The position numbers and the translations under genes were made by a program. From Symbiodinium kawagutii (taxonomy: Eukaryota; Sar; Dinophyceae; Suessiales; Symbiodiniaceae), in NCBI GenBank assembly GCA_009767595.1, contig VSDK01011733.1:320077-384076 (forward strand): 64,000 nucleotides of DNA. The letters are read 5' to 3'. Below, piece by piece: positions 33,182 to 43,278 of the stretch. Position 1 is the stretch's first letter. The number at the start of each line of letters is the position of its first letter. A model generated the notes under the pieces. The model ran no database searches and had not been told where the DNA came from. It saw nothing but the letters and a program-made list of their open reading frames with translations.

Positions 33182-36100
33182 TCATCTGATCCAAATTGGA
33201 CGCAAATTCGATTTCGAATCAACTTGGTCGTGTTTCATTCCCTTTAGGAAATCATGGATGATTTTAATCCAAGCACCAACCAATGATTTGGGATAAAAAG
33301 CTGTCATCTGATAGCTTGCTGGTGGCCGATGCTCAAGACATGAACATGCACTAAACTTCCGAGACAGTAGCTTCACAACAACTTCGGAATTGCTGATCAC
33401 CTTCCACTGCTTGGAAAAACCTATGTCCTTGTCAACCTTACCTTCACGAGTGGCACACAACCGCAAGATCACACAAAACAGGTATCCTGGGAAGAAATCC
33501 TTAAGCCGATGAGTGCTTCTCCATCGCCAATAGGCGCATGTCTTGGCCAACTCGAAAGTGAACAACCATCTATCAATGGATGCACTGGATTTGCAAACTC
33601 GAAGGATATTGCAAACCTGACACAACAAGGACTTGTACTCAATCCGCAACTGCTTCTGTCTTGCTCGGACATCGGTGTGGTACTGCTGGAAAGATTGCAA
33701 AGGGGATCCGCCAGTGCATGGCAAACTGCAATGAAACCAAATCTTGCGTCTCTCATCGCTCTTGAAGAACTGGGCCATCTGATTTCCCAAGTTCCACGCA
33801 ATCTCTGCTCGATCTCCACCGCAGTAAACTCTCCAAGCCACACAATCCTCCATCTCGGACCACATCGCACTCATAGTGCTTTCCTTTGAGCAACAAAACT
33901 CAACCAAGAGATACTTGTGCTTGTCCTGCCAAGTCCAACTCTGCATCATGGTCTCGAGGATCAATCGCTCATCATCTGTCAATCTCACCAAAGTCCCCTC
34001 TGTAGCATCAGCCCCCTCTGTAGCCAAAAATTCAGCTACATCCAGAAAATCATCACCGTCTGATTCATCATGTTCATCATCTGTATCTGGATCTGGAAGA
34101 GTCACACGTGGAGGCAAAACCAAATTGTCCGCCATCTCAAAGTCAATCAAACGACTGAGTTCAGAGAGGATTTCATGAGCTGTCTGGGTCATAGCAATAC
34201 CCAACCAAGGACGATATCGGCTCTGAAGCTGCTTGGTCACAACCTTTGTCAACATGTCCGCAGGATTCTCCGCTCCAGATTCCCACTTGAACTCCATCAC
34301 ACCTGACTTCTGAAGACCTTTCAAGAAATGAATCTTGACCTCTGTATGACGCATCCGACGTTGAACATCTTCTCGTGCGAGGATTGCAATTGCTGCCGAT
34401 GAATCTGTAATCAAAGTACCAACCTGTTGACTGGAGTCCTTCTCACATCCATGCATGAAGCAAATGGTCTTGGCAATACCCAGGGCTTCTTGAGTGACCT
34501 GACACATAGCCTCAAGCTCGCACTCCGCAGTTGACAAAGTAATTGAACCTTGCATCCGGGTGAAGGTCTTGATACAGGATCCCAAGAAGAATATTGCACC
34601 ACCTGATACCGATCTTCTCTGTAACGTCCGCAAAGGCGCAAAACTTGCGTCTGAATAGCACAGAACTTCTTTCAGGGGAGTTTTCAACATCCCCATCGAG
34701 GACTCACAAAACTCTGATTCAATTGGATATCTCTGTACATATTCCATGGTGCCAACTATGTACTTCAACAGGATTTTCAAAGCTTTCCAGTGTTTCTCAA
34801 GCGGACTGGATTGTCCAACTGAGAGGAACGAGAGGGCTGTGGAGATGTCAGGCCGAAATGGGCCCATCCAGAGGAGTTTTCCCACTATAGATCTAAACTC
34901 AGATTGCTTTTCGGATGTCAATGGGGTATCAAACTCTGACTCCAGCTGCACCTTCAAATCACCCAGCACATCTGTGCCTTTCAATCCTGGCACCAATTTC
35001 AGAATACCATCCATAAAATCGCGATCCAAGCCCACATAGATTGTCGCATCTCTTCCAGCCAAACGATTCAACCGTCTACCCAGAAAAACCATAGAACCAC
35101 CTTGTGGGGCAACATCCAACATTCCTGTACTGCGAATCTCAAGGAGCTGTGCCAGCTTGTCAATCTGGCTCTGGCAGTGCTTCAAAGTTGGTCCAACTAC
35201 CAACAAATCATCCACGTATGCCAAAACAAATGTCCAGGCATCATCCACGAGTCCGCAAAACAATGTTGGATCAATGTCTGAATGATTCAAGCAAAGAGTT
35301 TTCTTGCAAATGCCTCGGAGATGGAGTGTCCAAGCATATGCTGCTGGCCTCAGTCCGTTCAAAGCGTGGGACAAAACCATGTAGACAGGTGACGAGTCAG
35401 ACCAACTGGTACCACTCGGCAACTTCACAATCGCTTTGATTCCTTCAGGAAGAGGGGATGCCATGTAGGCAGCAGAAACATCACCACTAGCCATAGCAAG
35501 GTTATAGTATCCAGAAAGAGCAATAAGAAGCTTGAAACTCTCCACTGAAGATGTAGGACTTGAAAATCCAGCCATCACCGCACTGGTTGAGTCTCTCATG
35601 TCTTGGACAACGCACCTAGCTCGCACCTCTTCAACTCCATCCCGAACCTTTCTGTTCAACACCCATCTTGTAGGTATGATCTTGACTCCCCACTCTTTGG
35701 CAAGTGCCATCGCTTGCTTGGCACCAATGCACTTCCCTACCATGTGACTTGACATACAACTATATTCTCTCTGGATTCCTCTCATTGTCAAAGCTGCATC
35801 CAAAAAATTGTCACCACTCTCATCAACTACAGCTGTCGGCATCGATTGAAAGATCTTGGCCCCGCACACGTCAATCTGCTCTCGCAAAACTTCATGATAC
35901 TTCACAGAATGCAAAAGGCTCTTGGATTCATCATAGATCATCGGAAGATCAGCTGCTACATCATACCAACCATCCATAGTCTCTTGCAAACCATCATGCG
36001 ACTGAAGTTTGGAAAAGAGTGCATTGAGATCTCCTTCAACATCCATGTTATCTGGGTTTCCAGCTTCTCCGTCCGGCGCAATCGCAGGCATCTCTGAATC

Positions 36101-37396
36101 AACAGGTTCAGCAATGTCAACTCCAGGAAAAACATGATGTGGATCCAATCGCACAGCATCAACTGCAGCACGTGTCTCTGGATTCTGAAACTCTCTCTCT
36201 GGTCCATGCTTTCCTATCACACGATATCTTGGTCTAGCCGCAACAACGGCTTCTTCCACAGGCTCACTTGGTTCATAATCTTCTTCTGGAACATCATTCG
36301 GAAAAATTTCTGGCAACGAAACATGCGGCTGTGGTTCCACTGGCTGAGCTACTGACTTCTTGGCTTGCTCTCGCAACCAATCACCATACCGTTTCTTGCA
36401 ATGTGCTGCATGAACTCTACCCTTGCTACCAAACTTGCATGCTGAACAATTCTTACTGAAACCATGCTGCCGATACCATTCAATAGGTGGATTACTTTTG
36501 CCATCATACTCAACTCCAGGACTGGGAATCACAACCGGCTCGACAGCTTCAGCAGAATCATCAAGAGGTGCATCAGGCGGAGGCAGTGGCCTATCAGGAA
36601 GATCACAAACAACATTCGGCATTAAAGTCACATCTGGCTTGGATGGTCCAATCATCTTGATGTGTCGTGCTGTGAAAACTCGCAACTCACCCTCAATCAT
36701 GCAACCAACTGTATGTCCTAATTGACCAGTTACTCCAACATTGCAATGAAGATAGGTGGTTCGAATCCAACGCTCTTGCAATCCAGCACCTTCTCTTATG
36801 CTGTCTGGCATTTCACTCAACACGACATGTCCAAAAGGTGCATTCTCACTGGTGGGCATGCGTTTGTCGAAGAGTTCATCACGTGGTGATAGACCTGAGG
36901 ATCTCATGGAAAAACGATTGTGACAAGATGCAAAGTATCGACACAAGTACTTCATGGCTGATGGATCAATCAAATACCCCTCATCTTGAAGTTGGATTTC
37001 AATGGCTCGCACACCTTCCTTGATCTTACGTACTGTGTTTTCAGCAAATCCAACTGTCTCGTGTTCTTGCGGCGCAGCTCTCTGACAAATCACGGCTCGC
37101 CCGATATCAACCTTGAAGAATTTTCCTACCTGAATTTTGGCATCTGTCAGCACCTCCAATGCAGGTCCAGGTCCAACAAGTCCCAATGACGTGAGAAATG
37201 CTCGAACACTTTGTAGAGTCTTCTCAATGTTGGGTTCAACAACGACTGCAGCAATACAACCGGATGATACATGTGCTATGGCTAGACACTTGCATGTGCT
37301 ACCATTCACTGTCAAATCACACAAATCAGCTTGCACTTGATTGGTGGACTTCACATGACGCTTCGATTGATGCACTCCATGAACTTTGGCACACAC
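33182..37396 (-). CDS. pol: Copia Pol: integrase, RT, RNase H and methyltransferase-like tail
   Basis: 1,404 codons open; the displayed start is GTG, and the true protein continues from the Gag-protease frame across a frameshift at a GT repeat (about 37,385-37,401). The integrase catalytic triad is D24 (QADLCDL), D85 (VLTDAK) and E119 (GFAENTVRKIK). RT has motif A ASGDVSAAYM and catalytic AYVDDLLV at about 727. RNase H shows CYSDASFA, STAECELEAM, LITDSSAA and HTEVKIHFLKGL. Beyond RNase H, where most copia proteins end, about 250 residues remain, with LVEFCCSKES (1163 on), HCSLPCTGGSP, FELAKTCAYWRW, KQWKVISNS and FYPKSL. These sit where motifs I, IV, VI, VIII and X of a C5-methyltransferase fold would. 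The stop at 33,182 lies only 20 bp from the LTR. Confidence 0.92.
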   Translation of the reverse strand: MCAKVHGVHQSKRHVKSTNQVQADLCDLTVNGSTCKCLAIAHVSSGCIAAVVVEPNIEKTLQSVRAFLTSLGLVGPGPALEVLTDAKIQVGKFFKVDIGRAVICQRAAPQEHETVGFAENTVRKIKEGVRAIEIQLQDEGYLIDPSAMKYLCRYFASCHNRFSMRSSGLSPRDELFDKRMPTSENAPFGHVVLSEMPDSIREGAGLQERWIRTTYLHCNVGVTGQLGHTVGCMIEGELRVFTARHIKMIGPSKPDVTLMPNVVCDLPDRPLPPPDAPLDDSAEAVEPVVIPSPGVEYDGKSNPPIEWYRQHGFSKNCSACKFGSKGRVHAAHCKKRYGDWLREQAKKSVAQPVEPQPHVSLPEIFPNDVPEEDYEPSEPVEEAVVAARPRYRVIGKHGPEREFQNPETRAAVDAVRLDPHHVFPGVDIAEPVDSEMPAIAPDGEAGNPDNMDVEGDLNALFSKLQSHDGLQETMDGWYDVAADLPMIYDESKSLLHSVKYHEVLREQIDVCGAKIFQSMPTAVVDESGDNFLDAALTMRGIQREYSCMSSHMVGKCIGAKQAMALAKEWGVKIIPTRWVLNRKVRDGVEEVRARCVVQDMRDSTSAVMAGFSSPTSSVESFKLLIALSGYYNLAMASGDVSAAYMASPLPEGIKAIVKLPSGTSWSDSSPVYMVLSHALNGLRPAAYAWTLHLRGICKKTLCLNHSDIDPTLFCGLVDDAWTFVLAYVDDLLVVGPTLKHCQSQIDKLAQLLEIRSTGMLDVAPQGGSMVFLGRRLNRLAGRDATIYVGLDRDFMDGILKLVPGLKGTDVLGDLKVQLESEFDTPLTSEKQSEFRSIVGKLLWMGPFRPDISTALSFLSVGQSSPLEKHWKALKILLKYIVGTMEYVQRYPIESEFCESSMGMLKTPLKEVLCYSDASFAPLRTLQRRSVSGGAIFFLGSCIKTFTRMQGSITLSTAECELEAMCQVTQEALGIAKTICFMHGCEKDSSQQVGTLITDSSAAIAILAREDVQRRMRHTEVKIHFLKGLQKSGVMEFKWESGAENPADMLTKVVTKQLQSRYRPWLGIAMTQTAHEILSELSRLIDFEMADNLVLPPRVTLPDPDTDDEHDESDGDDFLDVAEFLATEGADATEGTLVRLTDDERLILETMMQSWTWQDKHKYLLVEFCCSKESTMSAMWSEMEDCVAWRVYCGGDRAEIAWNLGNQMAQFFKSDERRKIWFHCSLPCTGGSPLQSFQQYHTDVRARQKQLRIEYKSLLCQVCNILRVCKSSASIDRWLFTFELAKTCAYWRWRSTHRLKDFFPGYLFCVILRLCATREGKVDKDIGFSKQWKVISNSEVVVKLLSRKFSACSCLEHRPPASYQMTAFYPKSLVGAWIKIIHDFLKGMKHDQVDSKSNLRPIWIR

Positions 37397-38757
37397 ACAA
37401 CACAGTGACGTGGATCCGGTGGCATATGTCCTCGAATCCTGTGCAATTCATCATCATCTAACGATCCTGCAGGTTTAGGCGCACAAATCACTGGCTGAAT
37501 GGAATTCCCAGTAGCATCACATGAATCACTTGGCAATTGCAATGGCTGAATGGAAGCTTCAGAACTGGTTCCAACACACTGCAACCAGGGACAATTGGCA
37601 TAAAACTCAATCACTGCTGAATACTTCACAACTCCGTTCTTCGAATAAGTCAAGGACGACGCATTGGGCTCAAGACTGAGTGTCCAACCGCGAGCGGTCA
37701 AACATCCAACTGAAAGTACATTCGATTGCACATCTCCTACGTATGCCTTGACTTTCACAGGTAACCATTGTGATGATGTGTGCTGTGGTTTGTCAACATC
37801 AACTTTCACCCGAAACTTCACTACGATCGTGACGACTTCATCCATGGTGACTGTCTTCCCTTGAGCAGCAGTGAATTCAGCAGAACAAGCTTCCCGTGAG
37901 CAAATCTCAAACCGATGCAGATCTTCTCTCCTAATGACATGTGCTGAGGCACCTGAATCCACTAGCCAAAACATCTGAGGGACATTGCTAAGACTCATGA
38001 GTTCGAGAAATGGAAATTGAAGCATCATCTGAGAACCAACGGATGCAGGATCATGACTCGTAGGCGAAGGTTCTAAGGCTGGCTGACCATCATCTCCTTG
38101 CAATTCTCTTGCCATCTTACCACCTTTGCCCTTCTGTTGACCTGACTTCCCTGTACTTCCTTTGCCTTTCCCTTTTGGGTTGGGACAATCCTTCTTGAAA
38201 TGACCTTTTCCTCCACAACCATGGCAAATGATTCCTTCCTTCTTGGCAATGAACGCTTTCTGTGGACAATTGGCAGCATAGTGTCCGCTCTGCTTGCAAA
38301 GAAAACAAGTATCATCAACTCTTTGTTTACCACCTTTGGATGGATTTCCCTTTCCCTTTCCTTTGCTCTTTCCAGGATTCTGAAACGGATTCAAGTCACC
38401 TTTGGCTTGACCTTTGTTACCTTTCTGACCTTTCTGACCTTTCTTTCCTGCTTTACCTCCTGGACCATTGGGATCATTTGGATCTGGCTGAAACGGTGAA
38501 AGCTTATTCGGATGTTTGTCAAGTTCATCCCATGCACGATGCCGATGCTCATAATCCAATGCCCGAGCTCTCAACTTCGAAAACGAATCAATGTCTCCCA
38601 AAATCACATGTTCTCTACACTTAGCAGGCATGGATCTCAAAACAATGGTGCTCTTATCGGCTTCCGACAAAAACAAAGCATCGCGATCTGTTGATGGAGG
38701 CAATGAACCAATCAAACGTGAGTACCTAGCCAATTCCAAATCAAACTTGTTGAACAT
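37351..38757 (-). CDS. gag: Copia Gag C-terminal part, nucleocapsid and protease
   Basis: 468 codons from ATG 38,757, in a frame different from Pol and from the upstream Gag piece. It contains a Gly/Lys-rich linker, two CCHC zinc knuckles (CFLCKQSGHYAANC at about 151 and CHGCGGKGHFKKDC at about 179) that bind RNA, then the aspartic protease signature LVDSGASAHV at about 265. It ends with a short HHCC zinc finger of the integrase N-terminus (HRIRGHMPPDPRHCVVC). The frame then runs out of phase at a TGTGTGTGTG run, and the continuation (CAKVHGVHQSKR) is in the Pol frame. Confidence 0.9.
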   Translation of the reverse strand: MFNKFDLELARYSRLIGSLPPSTDRDALFLSEADKSTIVLRSMPAKCREHVILGDIDSFSKLRARALDYEHRHRAWDELDKHPNKLSPFQPDPNDPNGPGGKAGKKGQKGQKGNKGQAKGDLNPFQNPGKSKGKGKGNPSKGGKQRVDDTCFLCKQSGHYAANCPQKAFIAKKEGIICHGCGGKGHFKKDCPNPKGKGKGSTGKSGQQKGKGGKMARELQGDDGQPALEPSPTSHDPASVGSQMMLQFPFLELMSLSNVPQMFWLVDSGASAHVIRREDLHRFEICSREACSAEFTAAQGKTVTMDEVVTIVVKFRVKVDVDKPQHTSSQWLPVKVKAYVGDVQSNVLSVGCLTARGWTLSLEPNASSLTYSKNGVVKYSAVIEFYANCPWLQCVGTSSEASIQPLQLPSDSCDATGNSIQPVICAPKPAGSLDDDELHRIRGHMPPDPRHCVVCVPKFMECINRSVM

Positions 38758-39743
38758 TTCAGTGATGGTGGCTTCCTGAATTGACTTGTGAGCAAACGGT
38801 TTCGAAACGGCAAAGCTTCAGTGATGCTAAACAGCATGTACTCTCGACACAGCAAACGCAAAGACTCATAGCCACAAACTGACTGACTATCTTGTCTAGA
38901 CTCACTGTATGCTAAAAGCAAATTCAAAGCCTTCGGATGATCACTGAACAACTGCATCAGCAACGACTGCAACCTAGCTGATCGCATAGCTTCCCCTGTG
39001 GAAAGCGTGTGCTGAAAGATCTCAGTTGTCATAGTCCTCGCCATTCCCATCTCACGTGGAAACTTGTCTGACATGTTGCCCAACCAATTCTGCAGATAGG
39101 TGAAGTATGCCTGGAAACCAACGATCTCATCCACACGGCCTTTTCATGCCTTTGGCTTTTCAATTGGGCTCAACCATCGATCAGCTCTGCTCAAATGACC
39201 TGAGTCAACATCCATTGGCCGTGGTCCACTTCCCGCATTCGAACTCAACGCAACTGCAGTAGGTTGTCCAGCAACATGAGGCTGCTGAAACGCTGAAGGT
39301 CCTTGCACTTCTGGTCCAGTTCCAAAGAAACGTTGTTCACTTCCTTGATCCATAGCTTGTCCTCCTCGACTGACTGGTGTGGAAACAACAGCACCTGCCC
39401 AGTTGTAGCTACTACTTGCAGCTGGTCCCGGTGAAGGAACAGCAAGTCCTGGACTTGCCATAGGCTGTGGTGTCTTCGGCACTGGCACAAATCCAGGTGG
39501 TGGTTGAACAGGTTGCGCATTCCCCATGATTCCAGTCAAGCTCGTCAATCTCAAATCTGTTGCTGCCACTTGTGTTGCCAGGTCAGAAAAGTTTCCCATC
39601 AAGGTACCCATCATTCTGGTCAGCTCAGTGACTTGTGGATCTTCTCTTCGCATTGCAGGTCTCATCGCAGGAGCCGCCAAGGACTTTGCCCGTGGCGCAG
39701 GTCTTCTCGATCCATCTCCCGGAGACCGTGAGCGAACAGCCAT
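38758..39743 (-). pseudogene. gag: Copia Gag N-terminal part, broken by a stop and a frameshift
   Basis: ATG at 39,743 starts MAVRSRSPGDGSRRPAPRAK; a Pro/Gly-rich segment follows. A TGA at 39,144-39,146 interrupts the frame (EKPKA-stop-KGRVDEIVGFQAY): both sides are in one frame, so a single TGG-to-TGA change would explain it. The capsid-like part (DEIVGFQAYFTYLQNWLG on) continues to about 38,800, where the frame slips into that of the 38,757 ORF (PFAHKSIQEATITEMFNKFD). So the Gag of this copy cannot be made intact without readthrough and frameshifting, or there are sequence errors. Confidence 0.8.
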
Positions 39744-39790
39744 TGCTTTCTAGACAGCGCGGGCGAAATCAAAGGCCTAGGAGCACTTTC

Positions 39791-39802
39791 GCTCCGCTAC
39801 CA
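39791..39802 (-). other. Primer-binding site, initiator-Met tRNA type
   Basis: Immediately inside the 5' LTR the minus strand reads TGGTAGCGGAGC, which fits the complement of an initiator methionine tRNA 3' end (TGGTAGCAGAG / TGGTATCAGAGC in other eukaryotes). It would prime minus-strand DNA synthesis. Confidence 0.8.
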
Positions 39803-41683
39803 TGTGGAGCTTCAAATCTTTTATTATAAGATCGCCACTCCTTGATTTCAGCTTTCTTTTTCGCACCTTGAGCCAAAGAGCCGGTTCGGCTTCTTTGTTA
39901 ACTTGTTCGTGAAGCAAGCCGCTATGGCTCAAAAACTTCAACGTGACTTCCTCCAAACTTAGCTTTACAAACTTGGAGTTTCAAAAGAGCTCACATGAAT
40001 TCCGTTGGTCGAGAATTTCTTTTCAGTCACACTTCTCAACTTCAACTTGCAAAACGGGATTGAATCAACATTCAAAAGTTGATTTTTGGTTTCGTGGTGG
40101 CCGTTAACGGCGGTTCTTCAAAGGTGATTTTCCGAAGCAAAACGGAACACAACAACAAACTTTCAAATCACCTTTGAACCTTGACCTGTGCAACTGCGAT
40201 GCCATTCAACATGCAAAACTCGATGGCATTCTTCGAAAAACACTTCCTAAAGTTCTGAATTCCTTCTCAACTGTTGCAACCGGCTTTGAAACACTAAAAA
40301 CGGTGTCGCGACTTCTCAAAAACTTTCTTCCGTCAAACTTGGTCCATGCAAAACTGCTTCGATCATTCCGATCGTGTTGAAACTTTGGATTCGATCAGTG
40401 CGATCGTCTTGGAACTTGATCCTTGGCCAACAGTCACCCAAAGCATGACACGAATGCCACTAACAGTGAACGTTGGTGAAGAAATGGATCTGCAAAACAT
40501 ATGCTAGACAACATGCACTCTCTGCACTGCACATGTTGCATCTCTCTTGAATTGCAAGGCTGATCATTTCGATCAGTCGACTTTCGGTGCCCCATTCTCT
40601 AAACACACAAGGCACGGCTGGTACTGTCGCAATGGCACATCCTTGACTGCTAAATCACAAGTCTTTGTCGAGTGCAGGACTCCGGCACCATCCAAATAGA
40701 TTGGAAAACCTGTCAAAATCTGCTCAAGACAACTGCATGCAATGAATCGTGAACATTTGGCACGATGAACTTCAAATGCCTTCTGTACATGCGAACAGTC
40801 CACATGAATCTTGGCTCCATTGCCAATCTTGAACAACGGTGCTCCCTCAGGGCAGATACGAACTCTTCTACCATTCTGGTCAGTGAATGGTTGGTGCACC
40901 TGTGCCGTCCCTGGCGGTCCATACAACTCACTCAAGTCCACATTCTCTAAGGTGGGAACCGTGGATGCTTTTGCCTTGGCCTTAGACTTAGGTGCAGGCA
41001 TTGCCTCAACGATCCTCCAGCACTCTGCACTTGAATCAGCGCTGGCTGCGCTGCTCTCTCGGGACTTCTTTGAAATCGTGTTGGGACAGCTATCACTGCT
41101 TGCTTCGGAGTCAGTGAATCCAGGAGAAGGCAAAGGTCGGAGAGGACGAGGGCGAGAAAGGAAGTAGCTCATCCACTCACACTAAAAAGAAAAATGTCTA
41201 TGCAAAAAATGTGGTTTCAACTTGACTGCATGCAACTCAAACTGTACGAGCTAACTTGGACTGAATGCTTTCAAATGATCCTACGGCATGATTCAAATGT
41301 CAACCTATCCAAGCTAATCTCTGAAAGCTCTGCAACTAAAGGTCCGGACTGCATACCTAAATTCCATCTGTGCACAAACTTGCTTGACATGTCTGTTTCT
41401 CAACTTTGGGCCCCTGACGGCAAACTGGCGTGGACACGATCAAACAGATCAACTCAAACTATAAAGATTGCTCTTCGAATCACTGCAAACGGTGCTCTCG
41501 GTCCAAAGAAACAATCTCACACTGATTTCCCGATTTTCGGGGAAAAATCGCCAGCTGTTTACCTAGCTCACATACGGCTTGTGCAGCAATCGTTTACCTA
41601 GCTTGGCTATGGTCAAAGATTCTACTACACTACTGGGCATTTCACGGCATCTCTCTCTATGAGCCGGGTTATGGTTCTCCACA
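39803..41683 (-). repeat. Copia 5' LTR (right copy)
   Basis: 1,881 bp, upstream LTR in element orientation. Its first 109 bp in element sense (41,575-41,683) are repeated at 43,742-43,850 as part of the tandem duplication. Confidence 0.97.
40573..41172 (-). CDS. LTR-borne open reading frame, 199 aa (5' LTR copy)
   Basis: Identical in sequence to the frame at 32,051-32,650. In this position it lies upstream of Gag in the sense orientation, so a transcript starting near the beginning of the LTR could carry it as a first cistron. It is proline/serine-rich at the N-terminus and Cys/His-rich at the C-terminus (VHRAKCSRF, HSTKTC, PCLVC). The two LTRs share one source at each transposition, so the identity does not itself show selection; the full-length open frame within a 1.9-kb LTR is the notable point. 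Confidence 0.6.
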   Translation of the reverse strand: MSYFLSRPRPLRPLPSPGFTDSEASSDSCPNTISKKSRESSAASADSSAECWRIVEAMPAPKSKAKAKASTVPTLENVDLSELYGPPGTAQVHQPFTDQNGRRVRICPEGAPLFKIGNGAKIHVDCSHVQKAFEVHRAKCSRFIACSCLEQILTGFPIYLDGAGVLHSTKTCDLAVKDVPLRQYQPCLVCLENGAPKVD

Positions 41684-41753
41684 TAAACCGTAAACCCTAA
41701 ACCCTAAAACCCTAAAAACCTAAACCCTAAAACCTAAAACCCTAAACCCTAAA
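41684..41753. repeat. Interstitial telomeric repeats, right part
   Basis: TAAACCGTAAACCCTAAACC, then further CCCTAAA and CCTAAAA units. This is the continuation of the array at 31,240-31,280; the element sits inside it. A second copy is at 43,851-43,920 in the tandem duplicate. Confidence 0.9.
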
Positions 41754-42660
41754 TCACTGCGTCTAGCCGGTGTTTCTCACTGATTTTTCAAGCAATGTTC
41801 AATTGGTAGGAACAGCCGTGGTTTCGGTGGGCAAAACACGGCGTCTGTGCGTAGAAATATATTGAACATCTGAGGTGTTTCGTCCCATTTCCTAAAAAAT
41901 CAATGACAATTCTACTTTTTTCGGGCCCTGTTTGGATAAGACAATCATTGACAGGCTCAGCTTTTTCCATTAATTACTAATAACAGAATTTAATCAATAG
42001 TTCAGGAAATTGATGATTCATTTTGATTGATAATAGTTAATTTGAATTAGTGGTAGTAAGTTAGTAATAAATCCAATCAGCAATAGTTTGATTAATGGAG
42101 AATAATTAGGAGAATAATTGAAGCAATTAATCAAACTTATCAAATTAGCAAGAATTGAATTAGTTGATCATAATTATATTCAATCAATACTAAACTAATT
42201 AAATTCGGTCCGTCCCAGGTCCAGGCTGGAAGTTGGGAACCTCCGTTTATTTTGTTTAGTTTTCTATTTTTTGAGTTGTTTTTTGAAACAATTACACATA
42301 ATTAAAACCATTAAACACTATTTGATTTAGATTTTTGGATACCAATGAAAGTCAAGAAAAGAATAATAAAACAACAAAAGCATTTGATTGATTTTTAAAG
42401 TTCGTTTTTTCATTATTTCAAGGAGACAACTAGAAAAATATTAGACATCGTTGATTGACTGATGTTTTTCATTTTTTGTGTCGAAGAGGAATCTATGCGG
42501 TTACTGGATGCATATCGATAGCAACTGACGTGTACATTGCTGGCTAGCAAGCAGTGAGTTCCTGCTGGAATGATTAGCCGATCAGCCGTCATGTTGAATT
42601 ACTGATTCGTTCGTGATTTTGGTCAATAGTTACTGAGTGATGGTAACCACTGGTTACGAA

Positions 42661-42792
42661 CAGCTACTTACCCTCTGGCAAATTAACATGGGAATGAAAA
42701 ATCACTATGTTTTGAACAGAAACCCGGACAAACCAGCTGTAAATGGTGGATTTTCCATGGCCTTGTTAGTTTACAAGAGGGTAACCCAGCTG
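42661..42792. repeat. Foldback element, family 3 (duplicate at 44,828-44,959)
   Basis: The left arm is CAGCTACTTACCCTCTGGCA then AATTAACATGG. The right arm is CCATGGCCTTGTTAGTTTAC then AAGAGGGTAACCCAGCTG. It is related to 12,311-12,408 through the TAACATnGnAATGnAAAATC core. Confidence 0.65.
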
Positions 42793-43084
42793 CTATTTCT
42801 AAGTGACTTGTTGACTGGTAAGTTACTTAATAATCTACTTAGAAATGATACCAATCATAATGATTGATAATACCTATTAGGTATAAGTATGATTGGTAAG
42901 TATCAACCTATACCAACTATTCACTAGTAGGGATACCTAATGATAGTTCTACCTGATGATAGTTACACCTAATGATAGGTTAAGGTACACTAACCTTAAT
43001 AAGAACACTTATTAACCGTGATGCTAATGTAATACATAAACCTTACTTAACATAATGTATCTAAATGACAGCTGGATACTTAAC

Positions 43085-43278
43085 CTCGACTCCTTCATTG
43101 CACGTCGCTGGTTGAAGCGGCGCTCGGCTCCCAGCGCTTGTGCGAGGCCAAGCCCATCCAGGAAAGCCCGGGGCACCACTCCCTGAGCTCCCGAGCCATC
43201 CTGTGGGGCCGCACGCTGTGACCTGGATGCAGCCTTCGGGCGCCCCATGGGAGCCCTGGGGTCATCGATGAGGGGCAT
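43085..43278 (-). CDS. GC-rich exon-like island, unit 1
   Basis: ATG at 43,278 opens MPLIDDPRAPMGRPKAASRS, then a Gln/Gly-rich part and ALGAERRFNQRRAMKES, ending at a GAG|GTTAAG donor-like site at about 43,085. Third positions are GC-rich in sharp contrast with the AT-rich flanks. The + strand is also partly open (LVEAALGSQRLCEAKPIQES), so strand is not certain. The family is not recognised. An identical copy lies at 45,252-45,445. Confidence 0.35.

Larger units (their letters stand above)
31281..41683 (-). mobile_element. Ty1/copia LTR retrotransposon, 10.4 kb
   Basis: The LTRs 31,281-33,161 and 39,803-41,683 are offset by exactly 8,522 bp and I found only three differences between them. 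Both start TGTGGAG and end CTCCACA. A 5-bp target-site duplication, TAAAC, flanks the element (31,276-31,280 and 41,684-41,688). Coding runs on the minus strand. The order nucleocapsid, protease, integrase, RT, RNase H is the copia order. The near-identical LTRs show a recent insertion. Oddities: the coding region is broken in three places; the LTRs are long and contain an open frame; and the polyprotein has a C-terminal methyltransferase-like extension. Confidence 0.97.
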
